From contig NZ_JAAIKD010000005.1 in the NCBI RefSeq assembly GCF_010820555.1, positions 186,001-250,000 of the forward strand: a stretch of 64,000 nt of DNA. Reading direction: 5' to 3'. The notes below the pieces were generated by a model. That model searched no databases. It was given only the letters and a program-made list of their open reading frames with translations, and had not been told where the DNA came from. The stretch's first letter is position 1. Each line of letters begins with the position of its first letter. A program made the translations under genes and the position numbers. The stretch is from Psychroflexus aurantiacus (lineage in GTDB: Bacteria; Bacteroidota; Bacteroidia; Flavobacteriales; Flavobacteriaceae). Shown here one piece after another: positions 1 to 7,667 of the stretch.

Positions 1-114
1 AAAGTTTCAGATTACAACCAAAGGGTAAACACTCAGGGTCTAACTTCCGGAATGTATATCGTAGTGGTAGCGTCTGAAAACAAAACCTACACTAAAAAAT
101 TAATCGTTCAGTAA
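1..114 (+). CDS. C-terminal end of a T9SS cargo protein (sorting domain, partial)
   Basis: Frame 1 is open from the window edge to TAA at 112-114 and encodes the last 37 residues of a larger protein. The end reads GLTSGMYIVVV, then a lysine-rich strand and KKLIVQ. This is the usual pattern of a type A T9SS C-terminal sorting domain: a G-x-Y-I/V strand followed by a final KK-hydrophobic strand. Such domains direct proteins through the type IX translocon and are then cleaved. The functional part of the protein lies outside the window, so its activity cannot be judged. The SprA translocon gene at 28.4 kb agrees with this reading. Confidence 0.75.
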   Translation, partial: KVSDYNQRVNTQGLTSGMYIVVVASENKTYTKKLIVQ

Positions 115-138
115 AAAAAAGAATCCTCTGAGAATCCG

Positions 139-167
139 GACCGAAATCATCTGATTTCGGTCTTTTT
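139..167 (+). terminator. Rho-independent terminator after the T9SS cargo gene
   Basis: An 11-bp perfect inverted repeat (139-149 with 152-162; the end pairs must open to form the loop) is followed directly by five T. It lies 24 bases after the stop of the first gene and before the ABC ATPase gene, so it separates the two transcription units. Confidence 0.85.
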
Positions 168-175
168 GATTTAGC

Positions 176-183
176 TACCTTTG
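176..183 (+). promoter_or_regulatory. Flavobacterial -7 element (TACCTTTG) for the ABC ATPase gene
   Basis: The octamer matches the Bacteroidota TAnnTTTG -7 consensus and sits 17 bases before the ATG at 201, giving a very short leader. No convincing -33 TTTG is seen at the right spacing, because that region is taken up by the upstream terminator. Confidence 0.5.
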
Positions 184-200
184 TTTTAAAACACAAACTT

Positions 201-1169
201 ATGCTCAAGGTCAATCATATCGCTTATTTTCATAGAAAAGACACGGGCATTTCAGATATCAGTTTTGAACTGAAGCAAGGAGATCATTTGGCTTTAATCG
301 GGGAAAGTGGCTGTGGAAAAAGCACACTCATCAAGGCTTTGTTCGGACTCTATGATTTACAAAAAGGTTCCATTCACTGGAATGGTGAAGAAATCCAGGG
401 ACCGGCATTTCATCTTATCCCTGGGTTCCCTAAATTCAAACACTTATCTCAGGAATTTGATTTGATGCCTTTCACCACTTCAGAAGAGAATATTCAGAAG
501 TTTTTGTCGAGAGAAACTCCAGATCAAAACAAGAAACGGAGCGATGAACTCATCGCCTTATTTGATCTGGAAGGAGTGAAAGACCAAAAGGTAAAAACCT
601 TAAGCGGAGGTCAGAAACAAAGGGTGGCGATAGCTCAGGCTTTGGCTAAACCACCGCAACTAATCTTACTGGATGAGCCCTTTAGCCATATCGATCAGTT
701 TTTGAAACACAGGCTAAGACGCCGTCTGTTTCAATTTCTTAAAAAGGAAAAAATCACCTGTGTGTTTGCCACGCATGATGCAGAAGACGTCCTGCCATTT
801 TCAGATTATACGATGATTTTAAAGGGTGGTAAGTCCATAGACTTTAGGCCGACTTCTCAGGTGTATAAGCAGCCTAAAAATGTCTATTGCGCTTCGCTTT
901 TTGGAGATGTCAATAGTTTAGAAACAACAGAATTCGGACTGGATGCCCAGCAGGAGAAGGTATTGGTTTATCCCCATGAAATTGATATTGAAGAACATTC
1001 CAAATTCAAAGGCATCATTAAATCAAGTTATTTTAAAGGCGCTCATTATCTTGTGGAAATACACCATAAGTCCAGATCGATTTTTGCAATTTCTAAAAAG
1101 GATCACAAGCCAGGAAGTGAAGTTTCTTTTGGATTGGCTTCAGAAAAAATAAGGAAACGGCTTAATTGA
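201..1169 (+). CDS. ABC transporter ATP-binding protein with C-terminal TOBE-like region
   Basis: A 322-residue cytoplasmic ATPase that would power an ABC permease. Walker A is GESGCGKST (residues 34-42), the signature is LSGGQKQR, Walker B is LILLDEP and the switch His lies in FATHD. The region after about residue 240 looks like a TOBE domain, as in the iron(III)/polyamine/molybdate importer ATPases of the PotA/FbpC type. No permease or binding-protein gene is adjacent, so it is an orphan ATPase here and the substrate cannot be named. It starts 17 bases after a -7 element and its 3' end overlaps the convergent lipoprotein gene by 8 nt. Confidence 0.85.
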   Translation: MLKVNHIAYFHRKDTGISDISFELKQGDHLALIGESGCGKSTLIKALFGLYDLQKGSIHWNGEEIQGPAFHLIPGFPKFKHLSQEFDLMPFTTSEENIQKFLSRETPDQNKKRSDELIALFDLEGVKDQKVKTLSGGQKQRVAIAQALAKPPQLILLDEPFSHIDQFLKHRLRRRLFQFLKKEKITCVFATHDAEDVLPFSDYTMILKGGKSIDFRPTSQVYKQPKNVYCASLFGDVNSLETTEFGLDAQQEKVLVYPHEIDIEEHSKFKGIIKSSYFKGAHYLVEIHHKSRSIFAISKKDHKPGSEVSFGLASEKIRKRLN

Positions 1170-1587
1170 AAATCCGGAGTACTCCGCCACTTTCGGTTAC
1201 CCGGTAGGCAAACAGTGGATACCTTAAGTTTTCTGTCAAAGCTTGTCCGGTAATCAGACTGTAACTATGAGGTGAGTTATCGCAGTTAGATTCGGCATTA
1301 AGTCCATCTATCATAAGCCTGGAACACTCCATTGGAATCAGGTTAGGATCTGCCGCATCCCAGGCCAGAAAGCTGCTGCCGGAATTTACGATAATGAGAC
1401 CCAGATTCCCCTGCTCTGGAATGTAAACCGAATTCCCTGTAAAGTTGAGATTGTTAAACTGTGGAAGGCTTAAGTTGACCTCATAATTCACATTGATGTT
1501 GAGTAAATTAGGATTCCTCCTCAGGTTCTCATCGGTTTCACAGCCAATTAAGAAAGATAGACCGATAAGAAAAAAAATGGCTTTCAT
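1162..1587 (-). CDS. Rieske-fold-like lipoprotein lacking Fe-S ligands
   Basis: A 141-residue protein with a lipoprotein signal (lipobox LIGC near residue 16). The body resembles small flavobacterial proteins often labelled Rieske-like: a strand ending FLAWDAADPN, then ECSRLMIDGL, a second Cys in NCDNSPHSYSL, and a YPLFAYRV end. A true [2Fe-2S] Rieske site needs CxH and CxxH pairs; neither is present, so a redox cluster is unlikely and the name refers only to the probable fold. It is divergent from greA with an 85-109 bp shared promoter region, and convergent with the ABC ATPase gene. The role is unknown; the protein is probably anchored in the envelope. Confidence 0.6.
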   Translation of the reverse strand: MKAIFFLIGLSFLIGCETDENLRRNPNLLNINVNYEVNLSLPQFNNLNFTGNSVYIPEQGNLGLIIVNSGSSFLAWDAADPNLIPMECSRLMIDGLNAESNCDNSPHSYSLITGQALTENLRYPLFAYRVTESGGVLRIFN

Positions 1588-1620
1588 ATTAAATTTTAGA
1601 TGTTAATGACTTTACAGCTA

Positions 1621-1637
1621 CAAAAATATTATATTTG
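1621..1637. promoter_or_regulatory. Back-to-back divergent -7 elements (lipoprotein gene / greA)
   Basis: On the minus strand, 1628-1621 reads TATTTTTG; on the plus strand, 1630-1637 reads TATATTTG. Both fit TAnnTTTG. They point away from each other with one base between them, serving the lipoprotein gene (start at 1587) and greA (start at 1697). Clear -33 TTTG boxes were not found for either. Confidence 0.5.
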
Positions 1638-1696
1638 CTTTATAGAATCTCGAAACCAGCGGGATTCTTTTTTTGTTATATGTAAACGACAGGATT

Positions 1697-2173
1697 ATGA
1701 GTAAAGTATCTTATTATACAGAAGAGGGATTAAAAAAGCTTAGAGCAGAATTAGATCAGTTGAGAGACGTAGAGCGACCTAAAGCTTCGCAGGATATTGC
1801 AGATGCCAGAGATAAAGGTGATTTAAGTGAAAACGCTGAATATGATGCTGCCAAAGAAGCACAGGGCATGCTGGAAATGCGTATTTCCAAGCTGGAAGAA
1901 GTGGTTGCCAATGCCAGAGTCATAGATGAGTCACAACTGGATACCTCCAAAGTCTTAATTCATAGTAAGGTGAGATTGAAAAATACGAAGATGAACCAGG
2001 AAATGACTTACAAACTGGTGGCGCAAAGCGAAGCTGATTTGAAAACGGGAAAAATTTCTGTGGATTCCCCAATTGGAAAAGGTCTTCTTGGTAAAAAAGC
2101 CGGGGATACCGCAGAAATTGAAGTGCCTAACGGAAAAATTACGTTTGAAATTCTTGAAGTCTCAAGAGATTAA
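1697..2173 (+). CDS. greA: Transcription elongation factor GreA
   Basis: 158 residues, the standard GreA length. It begins MSKVSYYTEEGLKKL, and the N-terminal half is the antiparallel coiled coil that enters the RNA polymerase secondary channel, with the conserved stretch DARDKGDLSENAEYD at its tip carrying the acidic residues. The C-terminal half is the FKBP-like domain ending in EILEVSRD. GreA stimulates cleavage of backtracked transcripts. The frame is open upstream to a TTG at 1673, but the ATG at 1697 gives the family length and is chosen. A -7 element lies at 1630-1637. Confidence 0.95.
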   Translation: MSKVSYYTEEGLKKLRAELDQLRDVERPKASQDIADARDKGDLSENAEYDAAKEAQGMLEMRISKLEEVVANARVIDESQLDTSKVLIHSKVRLKNTKMNQEMTYKLVAQSEADLKTGKISVDSPIGKGLLGKKAGDTAEIEVPNGKITFEILEVSRD

Positions 2174-2244
2174 TAGGCTTCTGGTTTAAATTATTACGAT
2201 TGAAACATCACTCTAAAAAACAAAAAGCATTCAGTAAATTTCAT

Positions 2245-2844
2245 TTAGAATCGATAAATAATTCCTACGGTATGTTGTAATTGACCACCTCTCGGTGACA
2301 AATTATGATGCCCAACCGTTTTAATGTCTAAGGCTAATTTATTATCTGAAATTCGATTGTTTGAAATAAATTTACTTATCCAAATTCTTATACCTGCACC
2401 AAGATTCAACGTTGTTCTTTCTACTTCATCAATAGTGGTTATACCGATTCCAGATATTAAATAGGGATCCAAGAGGGATATTTTTAAAAGATCTGGGAAA
2501 AAGTAAAGCGCATGCAAGTTCAAGGACGTATAGTCTATATCCCTGTCTAGTCGACCACTACTGATAATTTTATCTTTTTTGAAAACATTTACAGAATAGG
2601 CTAGTTGTAGTGAAAATCTTTTTGTTATTGAATATTCTAAGCCAGCTACAAATCCATATTGCCAGCGTTCGTTGATTTTCAATGGATTATAATCTCTTGT
2701 AATAAAACCGTCATCAACAATACTTAAACCGCCAAAAACAGAGATGTTACTTTCAGTAGTTGTGTCTTTACAATTACACTTTTGGGCATTGGCTGATAAA
2801 GTCATCAAAAAAATCAACACAATAATAAAAGATACAGATTTCAT
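2245..2844 (-). CDS. Outer-membrane beta-barrel protein
   Basis: 199 residues with a Sec signal peptide (about residues 1-20, ending SANAQ). The rest alternates polar and hydrophobic residues with many aromatic and glycine residues (GLEYSITKRFSLQLAYS, HALYFFPDLL) and ends in F (VGIIYRF), as expected for a small 8-stranded porin-fold protein of the OMP_b-brl type. It stands alone: about 70 bases separate it from the end of greA, and a 345-base empty stretch lies on its promoter side. The specific function is unknown. Confidence 0.65.
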   Translation of the reverse strand: MKSVSFIIVLIFLMTLSANAQKCNCKDTTTESNISVFGGLSIVDDGFITRDYNPLKINERWQYGFVAGLEYSITKRFSLQLAYSVNVFKKDKIISSGRLDRDIDYTSLNLHALYFFPDLLKISLLDPYLISGIGITTIDEVERTTLNLGAGIRIWISKFISNNRISDNKLALDIKTVGHHNLSPRGGQLQHTVGIIYRF

Positions 2845-3189
2845 AATAGAATTTAAAGTGAAGAAAGACCAGTAAACTAGATTGATTTATTTAAACTCGA
2901 GTAAGATTTAAATTTTTTAGGTCTTCCTTTTTCAGGGAAATGTACAATATAAGCAACAAAAATTCTATTTTTATTCGTTTTTAAGCTCTTCATGACATCA
3001 TAATTGCGCCTTTTGCATAAATGTTTCTCAATTAGTATTCATTTTAAGTTATAAATGAGATAACCTGAAAAAGTTTTTCCTTAATGAGCATGTGAAATTA
3101 TTTCAACATTGTTTGTGATTATAAGATAAATTCTATTTTTAGTGTCTGAAAAAAAGAAATAAAGATTTTCTTTTTTCATTGATAACACA
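2845..3189. other. AT-rich intergenic stretch without a gene
   Basis: 345 bases between two divergent outer-membrane protein genes. No reading frame of useful length, tRNA-like fold or strong hairpin was seen. Promoters for both genes must lie here, but no clean TAnnTTTG was found in either orientation. Confidence 0.5.
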
Positions 3190-3198
3190 TTGTTTAAC

Positions 3199-4413
3199 AT
3201 GCTAAAATACGTTTGGGTATCAATCTTTATATTTTGCTTCTCTTTTTACGAGTTTCAAGCTCAGGATACATTGAAATTGAATAAATCAGTTCAAAAACCA
3301 TCTATACTTTCAGCGCATGTCTTTGGGATTTTTATTGGCCGACTGGAAGGGCATTTCAAAAGCAGGCCCGATCAAAACTTAAGTCTTCAATTCGATTATC
3401 TGAGCGGGAATGTATGGGGGCAGCCTGTAGAAAATTATATTCCCGGAACAGAGGCTATTAAAAACACGGTAACCCCTTACGAATGGCACAGGAGAGAATT
3501 TTTCGTGGACAGGCATGATGAACATTTTCAATCCAATACCGAAAATTTCAAAATCGCCTACGACGGCGTCATTAAAGGTTTAAAAGCTCAAATGTACGTC
3601 CCTTTAAATTCAAGGAACGCTCTGCAAATCGAACTGCGCTCTTTTCTTTTAACCCGTGGGCGTTTTCCTTTTGCAGGACTCACGGGAGATGACTTTATTG
3701 AAAGCTTTCACTCGAATATCGCCGGAGGGGAAGACCCTTTTCAACGAAGAGACTTTGGACTCAACGAGGCAGAAATCAACTATACGGACCGGCAGGGAAG
3801 GCAGATGCTGATCGGTCAGAATGAAGGTTTTTTTGGAGGTGTGAAGGTTGATTTCTATCACTATTTCGAAAACCTGCTGCCTAACGAAGTCCACTTCAAC
3901 ATCGGGTTGCATTCGGGAGTCAATACGTCCCCTTACAATAAATCTATAGACCTGGGTATTTCAGCCAATGCCTTCAAGCAAATCGCAGTGGGTGACAGGA
4001 CCTATTTTCAGCTTGGACTCAATTTGGGTTACCTCCATTTGAAGTCAGCATCCTTTTCGGACAGCAACATAGAATTTGCCACACGACCGGGCTTTTTAAA
4101 TCTGGAAAGCGTTTTTACCTATAACCTCATCAATTCAAAACAGCAAACCCACAGTATTGGGCTGGATTTTTACGTTCAATCCGCATACCATCCTCCTTCT
4201 GAATATGATTACAGTATTTTGTTTAGAAACGAACAGGCAGAACGTTCCTGGCATCATAGCGTCACCCAGTTGTATCTCAATAACAATTACTGGACTCTTT
4301 TTTATGCCTTTACCGAAAACAACAGTTTCAGAGTATATCTGCAGCAGGACTGGCGGGTTAATAATACTCCCGATTTACAGACCGGTATAAGTTATGTCAT
4401 CAATTTTAGATAG
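3199..4413 (+). CDS. DUF3187-type outer-membrane protein
   Basis: 404 residues from the ATG at 3199; a TTG nine bases earlier is in frame but less likely. A signal peptide covers about residues 1-22 (ending FQAQD). The mature protein resembles DUF3187 outer-membrane proteins: an early GRLEGHFKSRPDQNLSLQ stretch, a central FHSNIAGGEDPFQRRDFG segment, repeated amphipathic strands, and a C-terminal strand ending in FR. The family is predicted to form a beta-barrel and has no established function. The gene stands alone and is followed by the 4572-4604 repeat, which separates it from the convergent arsenosugar operon. Confidence 0.65.
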   Translation: MLKYVWVSIFIFCFSFYEFQAQDTLKLNKSVQKPSILSAHVFGIFIGRLEGHFKSRPDQNLSLQFDYLSGNVWGQPVENYIPGTEAIKNTVTPYEWHRREFFVDRHDEHFQSNTENFKIAYDGVIKGLKAQMYVPLNSRNALQIELRSFLLTRGRFPFAGLTGDDFIESFHSNIAGGEDPFQRRDFGLNEAEINYTDRQGRQMLIGQNEGFFGGVKVDFYHYFENLLPNEVHFNIGLHSGVNTSPYNKSIDLGISANAFKQIAVGDRTYFQLGLNLGYLHLKSASFSDSNIEFATRPGFLNLESVFTYNLINSKQQTHSIGLDFYVQSAYHPPSEYDYSILFRNEQAERSWHHSVTQLYLNNNYWTLFYAFTENNSFRVYLQQDWRVNNTPDLQTGISYVINFR

Positions 4414-4571
4414 TGTTTGGCAAGATTGGGTGAATCTAATTTGAGCTGCGTTAGAGCTGAAAGTTTAAGCACAAAATAACAGATAGTTTGTTTTAATGAT
4501 TGTCAGCTGAATGCTGCAAACTTAAAACCTTTGATGAAGTGAACATTAGTTTTGCAAGTCACCTATTCATA

Positions 4572-4604
4572 AGACCTGTGAGGTCTTCAAAACCTCACGG
4601 GTCT
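4572..4604. repeat. Palindromic intergenic element, probable bidirectional terminator
   Basis: 13-base arms at 4572-4584 and 4592-4604 pair at 12 of 13 positions, the other being G-U, around a 7-base loop. The arms contain GACCTGTGAGGT and ACCTCACGGGTC. Elements of this sequence type recur between genes in many Bacteroidota genomes (recalled, not searched). It lies between two convergent genes, where a two-way terminator is expected. Confidence 0.6.
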
Positions 4605-4660
4605 CTTTTATTTGGGTTACTAGAAGCCTGCTTGCTTTTGCAGACAAGCTCGTAAAACCC

Positions 4661-5473
4661 CTAAAGGGTCTCAATTAAACTCGAAAAGAGTTTGACTAAC
4701 TTGGGTTCTGCTTTGTTGGCAATAGCGATAATCTCTTCTATATTTACGGGTTGTAAATGATCAGGATCACATTCGTCGGTCAACACCGAAATAGCCGAAA
4801 CGGGCAGCTTGAGATGGTTGGCCACAATAATTTCTGGAACGGTGCTCATGCCCACGGCATCGGCCCCAATGATTTTCAAATAGCGGTATTCGGCCCGGGT
4901 TTCCAGCTGAGGTCCCACCACTGAAGCATACACCCCTTCGTGTAGAGTGATGTCGTTTTTCCTGGCAATCTCCTTAAACTTTGCATTCATCTCCTTGTCG
5001 TAAGGTGCCAGCATGTCTACGAAACGCTCCCCAAATTGTGAAACCCCCTTAAAGGCCAGGGGCGAACCGCCCTGCAGGTTGATGTGGTCGTCGATAAGCA
5101 TCAAATCTCCTTTCTTATAGGTTTTATTAATGGCTCCTGCAGCATTGGAAACCAGGAGTTTTTTGATGCCCAGTTCTTTCATGATGCGAACAGGGTAGGT
5201 GATGTCCTGAAGAGAATAGCCTTCGTAAAAGTGAAAACGCCCCTGCATCACCACCACTTTTTTCCCGGCCAGATTTCCAAAGATGAATTTGCCCTGGTGA
5301 AATTCTACCGTGGCGGTAGGAAAATGCGGAATATGATTATAGCTTATCTCTTTTTCGATGTCGATCTGATCAATCAGCTTTCCCAGCCCGGTGCCGAGAA
5401 TGATACCGATTTCCGGATTCATAAATCCCTTTTCTTCCAGGTAACTTACTGTTTTACGGAGTCTTTCTTTCAT
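4661..5473 (-). CDS. punA: Purine nucleoside phosphorylase, last gene of the arsenosugar operon
   Basis: 270 residues, the usual length of trimeric class I PNP, which splits purine nucleosides with phosphate to base and ribose-1-phosphate. Visible motifs: phosphate-binding ILGTGLG (about 25-31), GRFHFYEGY (R79, H81), SNAAGAIN, the base-pocket GPQLETRAEYR (E191), and GMSTVPEIIVANH (S210). At the position of human Asn243, which sets 6-oxopurine preference, this protein has Asp233 (LTDECD), as MTA phosphorylase does. Its start overlaps the stop of the upstream DUF2064 gene by 4 nt (ATGA), so the two are probably translationally coupled. It may be the cell's ordinary PNP, a dedicated arsenosugar enzyme, or both. 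Confidence 0.9.
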   Translation of the reverse strand: MKERLRKTVSYLEEKGFMNPEIGIILGTGLGKLIDQIDIEKEISYNHIPHFPTATVEFHQGKFIFGNLAGKKVVVMQGRFHFYEGYSLQDITYPVRIMKELGIKKLLVSNAAGAINKTYKKGDLMLIDDHINLQGGSPLAFKGVSQFGERFVDMLAPYDKEMNAKFKEIARKNDITLHEGVYASVVGPQLETRAEYRYLKIIGADAVGMSTVPEIIVANHLKLPVSAISVLTDECDPDHLQPVNIEEIIAIANKAEPKLVKLFSSLIETL

Positions 5474-6102
5474 AGGTCTTTAGATAAATGTCTTAACATG
5501 TGAGCCGGAATATAACGATGATACTCCGGGTGTTTAGCAAGGTCTTCAAGGGTATCAATATCGGTTTTGGTTTCGAGAAAAGCAAGGCTTAATCCCTCTA
5601 AATCTTCCAGGGTTTTTTGCAAAACAGTTTCGGTGCTCCAGGCCTTTTTTAAAAAGGCGTTCTTATGAAATCCGGACATGCCCATGAGGTAATAGCCTCC
5701 GTCATTTGCCGGTCCGAACACCAAATCCTTGTGTTCCAAGTGCTGAAAGGCTTTGACGATATCTGAGGTTTCCAGCATCGGCAAATCACTGCCGACGATA
5801 CAAATTTTGGCATAGCCTTGAGCAAAACCCCACGCAAAAGCGGCCTGCATTTTTTCTCCCAGATGTCCTTTGCTCTGGACCTGCTTTTGAAATAAGGCAT
5901 CGTCCCACAGGTCCCTGTTCTGAAGTTCTTCTGAATAAAATACGGCACGACTTACACTCGTGTTTCCTATGGTTTTGGCGGTGTGCCGGATCAGGGTCTT
6001 GTAAACTTCCAGAGCATTTTCATCCCCGATACTTTTGGCTAAGCGCGTTTTGCACTTACCAAGTTCCGGGTTTTTAGCAAAAACAATAACCAGATTTTCC
6101 AT
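5470..6102 (-). CDS. DUF2064 glycosyltransferase, arsenosugar-associated (copy 1)
   Basis: 210 residues of the TIGR04282/DUF2064 type, a GT-A fold related to nucleotidyl- and glycosyltransferases. It opens with the conserved VIVFAKNPELGKCKTRLA loop, has IVGSDLPML (the Asp of the metal-binding region), and FGPANDGGYYLMG before the C-terminal STETVLQKT. It is thought to act on the sugar part of arsenosugars, which is not proven for this protein. Its start shares one base with the stop of the rhodanese gene (TGATG) and its stop overlaps the PNP start, so it sits in a tightly coupled trio. Confidence 0.8.
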   Translation of the reverse strand: MENLVIVFAKNPELGKCKTRLAKSIGDENALEVYKTLIRHTAKTIGNTSVSRAVFYSEELQNRDLWDDALFQKQVQSKGHLGEKMQAAFAWGFAQGYAKICIVGSDLPMLETSDIVKAFQHLEHKDLVFGPANDGGYYLMGMSGFHKNAFLKKAWSTETVLQKTLEDLEGLSLAFLETKTDIDTLEDLAKHPEYHRYIPAHMLRHLSKDL

Positions 6103-6596
6103 CAGTACACCTTTTGACCTTTCTTCAAATACTTGCTCCAGAACAGGTCATAGGCATGTACTTTATCGGTTGGATTTCCCTTTTGATCATATACCTCTTT
6201 ACCGGTATTAACCCATTCAAAAAGGCCTCCGTAAAGATTGAAAACATGTTTGTAACCCGCCTTTTGAAGACGTTCCCCAATATCTTCAGAACGCACCCCT
6301 ATGGAGCAATAGACCACAATCGTATCTTCCGGGTCTATTTTATCCTCAATGGTTTTAAGCTTGAAATCCTCGTATCCCGCAAAAATAGCATCCTGAAGAT
6401 GACTTATACTGTATTCTGAGGGCTGTCGTGTATCTAATAATTTCAGATTTGGGATGGAGTCCTTAAGCTCCACCAGGTCTTCAACACTGATGTAGTCTAC
6501 CGTATGTGAATTGTACTTTTCAATCGCCTGGTCTATGCTTTGTGAAAAAGCAAGACAGGGGCCTAAAAAAGCAAGTAAGATTAACTTGATTTTCAT
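6102..6596 (-). CDS. Exported rhodanese-like protein in the arsenosugar operon
   Basis: 164 residues with a Sec signal peptide (about 1-19, ending AFSQS) and one rhodanese domain. The active-site loop is VVYCSIGVRSEDIG, with a catalytic Cys followed by an Arg-Ser pair; LLDTRQPSEYSISHL and FNLYGGLFEWVN are the other family hallmarks. Rhodaneses move sulfane sulfur or bind oxyanions, and relatives include arsenate reductases of the Acr2 type. The signal peptide places it in the periplasm. It is co-directional with arsM (82-base gap) and overlaps the next gene by one base. What sulfur or arsenic species it handles is unknown. Confidence 0.8.
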   Translation of the reverse strand: MKIKLILLAFLGPCLAFSQSIDQAIEKYNSHTVDYISVEDLVELKDSIPNLKLLDTRQPSEYSISHLQDAIFAGYEDFKLKTIEDKIDPEDTIVVYCSIGVRSEDIGERLQKAGYKHVFNLYGGLFEWVNTGKEVYDQKGNPTDKVHAYDLFWSKYLKKGQKVY

Positions 6597-6678
6597 TTAA
6601 TTCAAATTCAAGAGTTGACCTTCAAAGGTAGTCGCTTGTTCCGAATCTGTGTACAGATTAATCATATCGCGCTTTTTT

Positions 6679-7647
6679 TTAACAGCATCCGCCGCCATCG
6701 TAATGAAAGGTAGAGTCGCTTATAAAAATATCATCCCTTCCCAAATCGGATAAGGCTTTTGCGGTTTTGTCACAAATAGCCAGAGGCTGGTTTTGTAATA
6801 AAATGTGGCCTTTATGATCGTCGAAAAAAGGTTTGTCGCCATAATATATCGCTGCTTTTCCCGTAAAAATACAGGGGCCGTCATCGGGCATAGGATCTTT
6901 GATAGCAGCTACTTCTACCGACTCTATATAAATCAGTTCATCGGTTGGGTAGTGTTTGGGATCCAGGATACGATAAGGTTTTCTGGCTCGTATCTCAACG
7001 GTTCCAAAACCGGCATCTGTAAGGGCTTTTACATAATCAGCCAAAGCCAAACTTCCGCTTAGGCAAAGTGCTCTCAGTCTGTCGTCATTTCTCAGCCTGT
7101 CATTCATGTCCTGCTCGCAGGTAGGATCGCTCATGACCAGTTTGCCATTGGGTTTCAGCACCCGGTACATTTCTTGGATGGCTTTCTTCAGGTCTTCTGC
7201 TTTGAATATATTAAAAAGGCAATTTTGAGCAGCGACATCTATGCTCTCATCGTCTACAGGAAGATGAAGTGCATCTCCTTTTTTGAGGGCCACAAAATCA
7301 CTCTTGAACCAGGGATTCATTTGCTCTGCTTCTTTGAAGTTTTTTCTGGAAGCCTCCAGCATTTCATCTACCATATCTACGCCTATCACTCCATCTTTCT
7401 GGCGATTGAAATAAGCAAACTGCAGTAGTTCCATGCCGCCACCAACGCCTACATAAAGCAGTTTAGGATTGTTGGAAAGGTCCCTGGCATGAACGGTGCT
7501 TCCGCATCCATAATTCATTTCCTGCATGATCTTGGGAATCTTAAGTCCTGGTAATTCCCAGATTGGATTTGTTGTGCAGCATAACCCCACATCCGGCGTA
7601 AGTGCTGCATCTTTATAGACGTTGTAAGTCGTTTTTAAATAACTCAT
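6679..7647 (-). CDS. arsM: Arsenosugar-pathway arsenite methyltransferase ArsM
   Basis: 322 residues. The SAM-binding motif is YVGVGGGMELL (about 65-75) with the acidic IGVDMVDEM that follows. Cysteines available for arsenic(III) are at 23 and 24 (GLCCTTNP), 48 (GCGST), 143, 177, 195, 259 and 292, plus a terminal GGGCC pair (321-322). The CCTTNP opening and Gly-Cys-Cys tail are typical of the ArsM branch found beside ArsS rather than of stand-alone ArsM. The expected reaction is stepwise SAM-dependent methylation of arsenite to dimethylarsenic. It lies 20 bases downstream of arsS in the same operon. Confidence 0.9.
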   Translation of the reverse strand: MSYLKTTYNVYKDAALTPDVGLCCTTNPIWELPGLKIPKIMQEMNYGCGSTVHARDLSNNPKLLYVGVGGGMELLQFAYFNRQKDGVIGVDMVDEMLEASRKNFKEAEQMNPWFKSDFVALKKGDALHLPVDDESIDVAAQNCLFNIFKAEDLKKAIQEMYRVLKPNGKLVMSDPTCEQDMNDRLRNDDRLRALCLSGSLALADYVKALTDAGFGTVEIRARKPYRILDPKHYPTDELIYIESVEVAAIKDPMPDDGPCIFTGKAAIYYGDKPFFDDHKGHILLQNQPLAICDKTAKALSDLGRDDIFISDSTFHYDGGGCC

Positions 7648-7667
7648 TTTTTACTGTTTAATTTGTT

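Noticed and set aside
1673-1696. In-frame TTG upstream giving a longer GreA
   Set aside because: The ATG at 1697 gives the exact family length of 158 residues and the usual MSKVSYYT start.
4647-4670. Small hairpin (ACCC/GGGT) at the end of the PNP gene
   Set aside because: Only four base pairs and partly inside the coding sequence; the stronger element is at 4572-4604.
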